Of a stretch of 7,017 nucleotides of DNA, positions 1-4,896 are shown in pieces. Both the position numbers and the translations under genes were made by a program. The notes under the pieces are model-generated. The model worked only from the letters and a program-made list of their open reading frames with translations. It was not told the origin of the DNA and ran no database searches. Source of the stretch: Caldifarciminota bacterium (lineage in GTDB: Bacteria > Hydrothermota > Hydrothermia > B15-G9 > WFZT01); assembly GCA_026986235.1 (NCBI GenBank), contig JALSOY010000171.1, forward strand, positions 1 to 7,017, in the 5' to 3' direction. Position 1 is the stretch's first letter; each line of letters opens with the position of its first letter.

Positions 1-27
1 TTATTCTTTACGAAATTGATGAGATGA
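1..27 (+). CDS. Possible C-terminal tail of an upstream gene (partial)
   Basis: Frame 1 of the window reads eight codons (LFFTKLMR) and then TGA at 25-27, giving an ATGA overlap with the ATG at 24-26. The ABC/TolC junction near 2678 has the same overlap, which is the only reason to suspect a gene end here. Eight residues cannot identify a product. Against it, frame 3 is also open back to the window edge (ILYEIDE before the ATG), so the next gene could instead begin further upstream, and frame 2 also stops early at 17-19. The sequence to the left of the window would decide. Confidence 0.25.
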   Translation, partial: LFFTKLMR

Positions 28-851
28 GTGTGATTATCCTGTTTATAATCGGAAAGATAGTTCTGACAGCTGGTATTCCTGCCAGTTACCAGATGTACGA
101 AAGGTTTCTTTATTTATGGGGACCGAAGGGAAAGGTGTTTAGGGTGGACCTTATGGAGGAGACATTCTCGGAGATGAGTTCCGGCTTCGGGAAAATGAAG
201 CTCATTTACAAAAGTGGGAAGAAGTCATGCTATTTGCATAGAAAAAGCCGGGAACTTATTGTGGTGAACGGAAAGGAGAAAAAGAAACTAAGACTTTCAG
301 AACACTTACCTTTTGGATATGCATTTAGAATATTCAACGATAAAATCTACTTTCTTTTACTCAGAGACTCTTTGATGTTTGAAGTTCTGGATCTTTCAGG
401 TGATTCACTTTACGGTTTCCTGAAAAGGGATAAAGAAGATAGTATCGTTACTGCCTTCTCCATTTCCAGGAGCAGAGTCATAGTTTTTAATCCCATTCAA
501 TCCACGCTGAAGATTTACAATCTGGTCTCCCGGGACAGGGCAACCATAAAGGTTGAGCCGTTGATGCTAGGTCTGTGGGGGTTATTCAGAGGAGGTGGGA
601 GCTTAAAATACCTCGGTGGTGTGGCTGAAATTGTGGAACTGGATGACGGATCGATCCTTCTCTCGTGCTTCTCATACCCTACAAGGAGATCTATAAAGCC
701 GTTAACTTATATCATGCGTGTACCGGATGTGAAAATCCTTAAATCCTACGATGATCCCACTTTTCTCGTGGGAAAACTCGGTGATAAACTCGTTTTTATC
801 ACTTATAGAAAGGGGGAGGTCGAGATATGGAAAGAATCTTTATCCGAATAA
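24..851 (+). CDS. Putative exported beta-propeller-like protein, function unknown
   Basis: I do not recognise a specific family. Residues 2-17 form a hydrophobic segment (SVIILFIIGKIVLTAG) that could be a signal peptide or membrane anchor, although it lacks the usual basic start. The rest is mostly predicted beta strand. Strand-turn-strand units recur at roughly 35-45 residue spacing (about 68-91, 99-133, 141-178, 199-241 and 246-271), with turns such as FNDKIYFL, SRSRVIVF, DDGSILLS and GDKLVFIT. This pattern is typical of five- to seven-bladed propellers of the TolB/NHL/6-bladed kind, and 275 residues is compatible with a small one. I see no catalytic motif. The chosen ATG has only a weak ribosome site (TGATGAG directly before it), and the frame is open to the window edge, so the true start may lie upstream. 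Its last 25 bases overlap the small peptide gene. In Bacteroidota, 6-bladed propeller proteins are often found near small secreted-peptide genes, which makes an accessory role in peptide export conceivable but unproven. Confidence 0.6.
   Translation: MSVIILFIIGKIVLTAGIPASYQMYERFLYLWGPKGKVFRVDLMEETFSEMSSGFGKMKLIYKSGKKSCYLHRKSRELIVVNGKEKKKLRLSEHLPFGYAFRIFNDKIYFLLLRDSLMFEVLDLSGDSLYGFLKRDKEDSIVTAFSISRSRVIVFNPIQSTLKIYNLVSRDRATIKVEPLMLGLWGLFRGGGSLKYLGGVAEIVELDDGSILLSCFSYPTRRSIKPLTYIMRVPDVKILKSYDDPTFLVGKLGDKLVFITYRKGEVEIWKESLSE
811..820 (+). promoter_or_regulatory. Strong Shine-Dalgarno site for the small peptide gene
   Basis: AGGGGGAGGT ends six bases before the ATG at 827-829 and lies inside the 3' end of the propeller gene. 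It is the strongest ribosome-binding match to an annotated start in the window. It is the main direct evidence that the short frame at 827-985 is translated. Confidence 0.75.
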
Positions 852-985
852 TAAAGGATGATGATTCAACAGATGGGTCTGATTCACTTTGTAACTGCGT
901 TTTCAGTTCAGGATGCCGGTTTAACATCGGATATCTCGATGGTTACTCTGATTCCGTAATGCTTGTAGAGAGTGAAGATGATTAA
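827..985 (+). CDS. Small acidic Cys-containing peptide, candidate exported or RiPP-like precursor
   Basis: The frame is 53 codons including TAA and gives 52 residues. It is supported by the strong Shine-Dalgarno site at 811-820 with a six-base spacer. It also fits exactly: it overlaps the propeller gene by 25 bases and the ABC start at 978 by eight, so without it this would be the only sizeable gap in an overlapping operon. Residues 1-10 (MERIFIRIIK) are basic and amphipathic. Residues 11-20 (DDDSTDGSDS) are very acidic and hydrophilic. Next come three cysteines, C22, C24 and C30, in CNCVFSSGC, and then a C-terminal part rich in Gly, Tyr, Ser and Asp that ends in EDD. There are eight Ser and 12 acidic against four basic residues. 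No Sec signal, double-glycine leader or known family motif is visible. Its place before an ABC exporter suggests the exporter's cargo, perhaps after Cys/Ser modification. Alternatives are a metal-binding or regulatory microprotein, or a translational-coupling leader. Confidence 0.6.
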   Translation: MERIFIRIIKDDDSTDGSDSLCNCVFSSGCRFNIGYLDGYSDSVMLVESEDD

Positions 986-2681
986 AATTCTCAGGTATTC
1001 TTACAGGCGGGAATACTTGAGTTTCCCCGTTGTAGTTTCCATTCTGATTGTTTTAATGAGCTCTTTTCTTCACCTTTACTTCTTTAAGTTAATCAAGGAG
1101 GTTTTTGACGCCCTTTCAGGTGGTGTGAATACGGAGTTTTACAGGTTAATTCTGGTTATTCTTGTACTAAAAGTCCTCACTATAGTTCTCGATACGATTT
1201 CCGAATACTTTCTTGGTTTATACAGGAGAAGGGTCTCCGTGGATAATCAAATAAGTTCGATGAAAAATTTTTTGACCTCCTCGTACGATGAGATAGTAAA
1301 GATGGAAAACGGAGACATAGCAAAGATAATCATGTCAGATGCGGTATCCCTGGCAAGATTCGGGCCCGATGTTATCACGCTGCTATTAAAAAATTTACTT
1401 ATGCTCGGAGGAGGCATGATCCTCCTTTTTATTTATTCGCCTCTATTCTTCATCACAACTCTGTTATTCGTACTGGTTTATTCTCTGTTTAATGTGATTT
1501 CCACCCGAAGGGTCAGGCAGGAATTCGAAAAGGCAAGAAAAATCGCTTCAAAGGTTATGTCCTCGATCTTACAGCCCATATACAACATTCTTCTTGTAAA
1601 GGTGTACTCCTTTGAGAACGCCGTTTTGATAAGCTTAAAAAGAGTTCTTGACATCTACAATTATGCCCGTCTCAGAGCTTCTATTTACAAACATGTTATG
1701 ACCGGTTTGGGTAATTTTATATCAACCAGCTATGTTCTCCTTATACTTCTCTTTGCAGGCCTTCTTCTGGAAAAAGAGAGTATGTCTTTTGGGACGATAG
1801 TGTCAGCCATCGCAATCGTTCAGGTCATGGTCAGCTCTCTCGATTCTGTTACATCATTTTTGCTGAATCTTAGCCAGGCTTTCCCCTCTTATAGGAGAGT
1901 AAGTGAACTTGAGAAAGTGAGAAAGGAAAGGATGGCGGATGGTGAAATTCCCCTGGAGTTTGGAATAAAATTTGATAAAGTCTCATTTGAAATAGGGAGA
2001 AGAAAGATTTTGAGGGGAGTGAGCTTTGAAGTGGAGTACGGCGAGTGGGTTGGAATAGTGGGAAAGAGTGGGGAAGGAAAGACGACGCTAATAAGGCTTC
2101 TCACAGGGCTTTTTGAAAATTATGGAGGCAGCATCACAATTGGTGGAGTTGAAATAAGGAAAATAAATAAGAGGGTGTTAAGAAGTGTTGTCACTTATGT
2201 TCCACAGGAGGACTATATTCTCGAGGGAACGATAAGAGAGAATCTTACCGTCATAGGCGATCATCCTGAGAATAAGCTCTGGGAAAGTCTCGAAATTGCC
2301 GGTCTCGCTGACTATGTCAGGTCCATTGGTGGACTTGATGTGGATGTAAGACATGCAAGACTTATCCTTTCCGGTGGGGAAAGGCAGAGGCTATCCATTG
2401 CGAGAGCCTATTTGAAAGGTGGAGAGATCTTTATATTTGATGAAGCACTCAGTCAGCTTGACTCCATCAGGGAAAGGGAAATAATGGATCTTACGAGAGA
2501 GGTTGCAGGTAACAAAACTGTTATATTTATTGCCCACAGAATATCAACTCTTGCAAACCTTGACCGGATTTTTGTGCTTGAGAATGGTAAAATAGTTGAC
2601 GAAGGGTCACATGAAGAACTGATAAAAAAGTCCACATTCTATCGAACCCTGTGTGAATTACAGCTGGTAGGAGATATATGA
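978..2681 (+). CDS. ABC exporter, fused membrane and ATPase domains
   Basis: This is a type IV (MsbA/LmrA-like) ABC exporter half-molecule, expected to work as a dimer that pumps a lipid, drug or peptide across the inner membrane using ATP. Residue numbers here count from an alternative GTG at 972. Six membrane segments occupy about residues 15-300, and the ATPase about 330-560. All nucleotide-binding motifs are present: Walker A GKSGEGKTT (365-372 region), Q-loop Q412 in YVPQED, signature LSGGERQR (466-473), Walker B IFIFDEA with D490 and E491, D-loop SQLD (494-497) and H-loop H522 in IAHR. The usual glutamate- and glycine-rich run just before the signature is replaced by RHARLI. There is no N-terminal C39 peptidase domain, so it cannot itself trim a double-glycine leader. 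I prefer ATG 978, which has GAGAG five bases upstream, over GTG 972, which has no sensible ribosome site. The start overlaps the peptide gene and the end overlaps the TolC gene by ATGA, which ties it to both. The substrate cannot be read from the sequence. Confidence 0.95.
   Translation: MIKILRYSYRREYLSFPVVVSILIVLMSSFLHLYFFKLIKEVFDALSGGVNTEFYRLILVILVLKVLTIVLDTISEYFLGLYRRRVSVDNQISSMKNFLTSSYDEIVKMENGDIAKIIMSDAVSLARFGPDVITLLLKNLLMLGGGMILLFIYSPLFFITTLLFVLVYSLFNVISTRRVRQEFEKARKIASKVMSSILQPIYNILLVKVYSFENAVLISLKRVLDIYNYARLRASIYKHVMTGLGNFISTSYVLLILLFAGLLLEKESMSFGTIVSAIAIVQVMVSSLDSVTSFLLNLSQAFPSYRRVSELEKVRKERMADGEIPLEFGIKFDKVSFEIGRRKILRGVSFEVEYGEWVGIVGKSGEGKTTLIRLLTGLFENYGGSITIGGVEIRKINKRVLRSVVTYVPQEDYILEGTIRENLTVIGDHPENKLWESLEIAGLADYVRSIGGLDVDVRHARLILSGGERQRLSIARAYLKGGEIFIFDEALSQLDSIREREIMDLTREVAGNKTVIFIAHRISTLANLDRIFVLENGKIVDEGSHEELIKKSTFYRTLCELQLVGDI
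2668..2673 (+). promoter_or_regulatory. Shine-Dalgarno site for the TolC-like gene
   Basis: TAGGAG lies at the end of the ABC gene. It is four bases from the ATG at 2678 and seven from the ATG at 2681, so the second methionine is the better-spaced start. The two choices differ by one residue. Confidence 0.55.
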
Positions 2682-3952
2682 TGATTATTCTCATCATAAT
2701 ATCTTTGACATTCAGTTCCGTAACACATATTGCTGAATCCATAGCTGTAGAAAGATTCAGGGTGGAGGAGGCCCTCGTAAATTTGAGGTATTATTCAGGG
2801 CCGAAGATAGTTTTTTACATGAATTTGCCTTCTTACAGATTCAAAAGAGATCTTGTTTATTATCCCGCGTATAGATACCCACTGGAAATCATAAATAAAA
2901 GGTTTTTTTCCGACGCAGGAGTGACAGTGGAAAATATTTTTCCAGAGGCCAATTTAAAAATATCCCTTAACTATTCAGGTGAATCCAGCGAATTTAACAT
3001 CTATTTACCGGAAAGGAAAAGGTCTTTTAACCTGATATTTAACCTGGAGAAGTCCATTTTTAACGATCCATTTACAATAAGGATGAAAAAGCTGGATCTC
3101 CAGAGGAAAATACAGCTTCATGAAGCAGTGAGGCGAAAAGAGGAGTATGTTAAATCTGTACAAAAAATGTACCAGAAATTACTCTATCTTAAAGAGATAC
3201 GGGATGTCTATCGCGTTCTTTATAAAAATATTTTCCCTTATTCCTCTGTGATTGACTCGATAATATCCACGGGTAGCTCGTCAGAAGACATACTCATCCT
3301 ATCGTCTCTTCTTCTCGATGTGGAGAGTCGCCTTTTTGAGGTGGAGAAAGAGTTTGAGAAAACAGGTTACATGTTGAAGAGTATGCTGGGCCTCGATACA
3401 CTGGTTATTGAAGACAGTCTTGTGCCTCTGGAATTCAATGGCCCGGTTTCTTCTGTGGACTGGAAAATAGATTCCATGAAGATAGAACTCAGTAAAATCG
3501 AGGATCTGGAGAACTTCAGTCGACCCAATATTGACATTACACTTGGCGCAGCAATCAGCGGCATGGGAAGAAATAGCCCGGAGGCGTTCAGAAAAATCTC
3601 TTTAAGAAATCTCGTCGTCGGGTTCCACTTCGTTTTACCCTTTCCCCTCTCTCTTAAATATCCTGATTTTGTCGAAAGTAAGTATAGGTACATGCTTTTC
3701 AACAAAAAAATGGATTACGAATACCGGAAAAACTACAGATCTCTGATTTCAGGAAACCCAGAGTACATGGAAAAGGCTTTCGAGATGAAGAAAAGGTACG
3801 GGAAGATCCTTGAATCTGCACTGACCCTTCTTGGGAAACTCTCTCCAATTACTTTTGAAAAATTTTACTCACGCATTTTGAAGGGTTACGAGAGATCTCT
3901 TAAAGAGATTTACAGCTACAACCTTACCGTAATAGAGGTGGAAGAGAATTGA
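2678..3952 (+). CDS. TolC-like outer-membrane efflux channel
   Basis: This is the likely outer-membrane factor of the tripartite exporter encoded by the next two genes. The 424 residues fit the family's usual 400-480. The N-terminus (MMIILIIISLTFSSVTHIAES) is a plausible signal peptide cleaved near residue 20. After it comes an ALVNLRYYSG segment like the first family helix, then beta-type stretches. A long charged helical region at about 128-186 and a second at about 202-244 fit the periplasmic helical hairpin. RPNIDITLGAAISG (from R282) and VVGFHFVLPFPL resemble the strand segment and the Pro-containing turn at the start of the second repeat, followed by more helix to the C-terminus. Overall similarity is weak: the call rests on length, layout, these segments and gene order. 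The gene overlaps the ABC gene by ATGA and the adaptor gene by TTGA. A divergent periplasmic coiled-coil protein is the alternative. Confidence 0.75.
   Translation: MMIILIIISLTFSSVTHIAESIAVERFRVEEALVNLRYYSGPKIVFYMNLPSYRFKRDLVYYPAYRYPLEIINKRFFSDAGVTVENIFPEANLKISLNYSGESSEFNIYLPERKRSFNLIFNLEKSIFNDPFTIRMKKLDLQRKIQLHEAVRRKEEYVKSVQKMYQKLLYLKEIRDVYRVLYKNIFPYSSVIDSIISTGSSSEDILILSSLLLDVESRLFEVEKEFEKTGYMLKSMLGLDTLVIEDSLVPLEFNGPVSSVDWKIDSMKIELSKIEDLENFSRPNIDITLGAAISGMGRNSPEAFRKISLRNLVVGFHFVLPFPLSLKYPDFVESKYRYMLFNKKMDYEYRKNYRSLISGNPEYMEKAFEMKKRYGKILESALTLLGKLSPITFEKFYSRILKGYERSLKEIYSYNLTVIEVEEN
3934..3940 (+). promoter_or_regulatory. Shine-Dalgarno site supporting a TTG start for the adaptor
   Basis: AGAGGTG lies eight bases before TTG at 3949-3951. 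Starting there yields a clean signal peptide (MRYFVFFVLIASFLGS) and a TTGA overlap with the TolC stop. This makes the rare TTG start convincing. Confidence 0.65.
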
Positions 3953-4896
3953 GGTATTTTGTATTTTTTGTCCTGATAGCATCTTTTCTCGGTTCTGAAA
4001 ACCAGGGAGAGGTTTCTTTTCCCTGTACGGTATCAACTGTCAGGTTCAGGTCGATAAATCGTAGGTTTGTGGGATACGGGGTGGTAAAACCTTACAGGGT
4101 CATTACATACAGGGCACCTGTTACAGGTAGAGTCATGTACTTCCCATTTAATGAAGGAGATTCTGTTAAGAAGGGAACGCTTGTGATCAGGATTGAGGAC
4201 AGTTCAACCGTGTACGAATATAAGGGATTACTGAAGGAGATCAAACTCCTTGAAGCGGTTTCCAAATCGGGTATTTATCAGCCGGATTATTATAAAAAGA
4301 AAGCAAGGTTGTACAAACTCAAGAGAAAATTGGAGCTCATGACCTTCAGAGCCCCATTTAATGGGTTTATAGCCGGCATAGATGTGCGAAAAGGTGAAAT
4401 TGTACATGAGGGAGATAGGCTCTTTGAAATAGTATTCAAAGACACTTTTGCTGTCCAGGTTAATTTCCCTGCGCTTGAAGCGGGTCTAATATCCTCAGGT
4501 CTCCCTGTGAAGGTCGAGTTTCAAAACGGAAAGGAGGTGAGATCCCGGGTTTTAAACAGAAAATTTGGCGGTGACTCTCCAGGGGTGATTTTACTCATTC
4601 CATACTTCAACAGTCTCACGCCAGGAGAAATTGTCCGGGTAATGGTTTTTAAACCTCTGAAAAAGGCTCTTGCTATACCTGTTGATGCGTTAATTTCAGA
4701 CAGAACCGGAAGGTTCCATGTTTTTAAGGTCGTAAATGGGCGTGCAAAATGGGTGTATGTGAAGCCAGGAACAAGAGGGGATGATTATGTCGAAATAAAC
4801 GGTGGAGACCTTTCGCCAGGTGATACCGTGGTGGTAGGTGGCAATCTTTTTCTCGGCCACAATACCAAAGTAAAAATTGTAAAATGCATAGATTAG
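3949..4896 (+). CDS. Periplasmic adaptor (membrane fusion protein) of an RND efflux system
   Basis: The protein links the inner-membrane RND pump to the TolC channel. Residues 1-16 are a signal peptide with no lipobox cysteine, so it is probably not lipid-anchored. The two halves of the lipoyl/barrel-sandwich domain are clear: YRAPVTGRV followed by NEGDSVKKGTLVIRIED (54-84), and FRAPFNGFIAGIDVRKGE (from F133) followed by EGDRLFEIV. Between them the alpha-hairpin is only about 48 residues (86-133), short for the family. A beta-barrel domain follows from about 165, and then a C-terminal membrane-proximal domain that starts at IPVDALI (243-249) and contains GDLSPGDTVVVGG. At 315 residues it is compact. 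It starts with TTG, overlaps the TolC stop and overlaps the RND start by 13 bases. Two cysteines, C26 and C313, lie near the two ends of the chain. Confidence 0.92.
   Translation: MRYFVFFVLIASFLGSENQGEVSFPCTVSTVRFRSINRRFVGYGVVKPYRVITYRAPVTGRVMYFPFNEGDSVKKGTLVIRIEDSSTVYEYKGLLKEIKLLEAVSKSGIYQPDYYKKKARLYKLKRKLELMTFRAPFNGFIAGIDVRKGEIVHEGDRLFEIVFKDTFAVQVNFPALEAGLISSGLPVKVEFQNGKEVRSRVLNRKFGGDSPGVILLIPYFNSLTPGEIVRVMVFKPLKKALAIPVDALISDRTGRFHVFKVVNGRAKWVYVKPGTRGDDYVEINGGDLSPGDTVVVGGNLFLGHNTKVKIVKCID

Noticed and set aside
648..657. Perfect 10-base palindrome GGATCGATCC
   Set aside because: It is within coding sequence, occurs once, and is explained by the Asp-Gly-Ser-Ile-Leu codons. It is not evidence of an operator.
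1407..1430. Terminator-like hairpin: GGAGGA, a seven-base loop, TCCTCC, then TTTTT
   Set aside because: It lies inside the ABC coding sequence, in a membrane segment where GGG and LLF codons explain both arms and the T run. The stem is only six pairs. It is more likely chance than a working terminator, although attenuation cannot be excluded.
1889..2104. Minus-strand open frame of 71 codons
   Set aside because: It lies wholly opposite the ABC ATPase coding region, has no recognisable protein features, and is rich in Ser, Pro and Leu as expected for an antisense shadow.
2453..2742. Two minus-strand open frames (2453-2635 and 2527-2742)
   Set aside because: They lie opposite the well-supported ABC C-terminus and TolC N-terminus, overlap each other, and show no domain.
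3367..3705. Minus-strand open frame of 112 codons
   Set aside because: It is antisense to the middle of the TolC-like gene. Its length is not unusual by chance, and it has no signal, domain or convincing ribosome site.
3949..4030. Possible lipoprotein signal in the adaptor
   Set aside because: The only early cysteine is C26, about ten residues beyond the hydrophobic segment, and it is not in a lipobox (SFPC). An ordinary signal peptide fits better.
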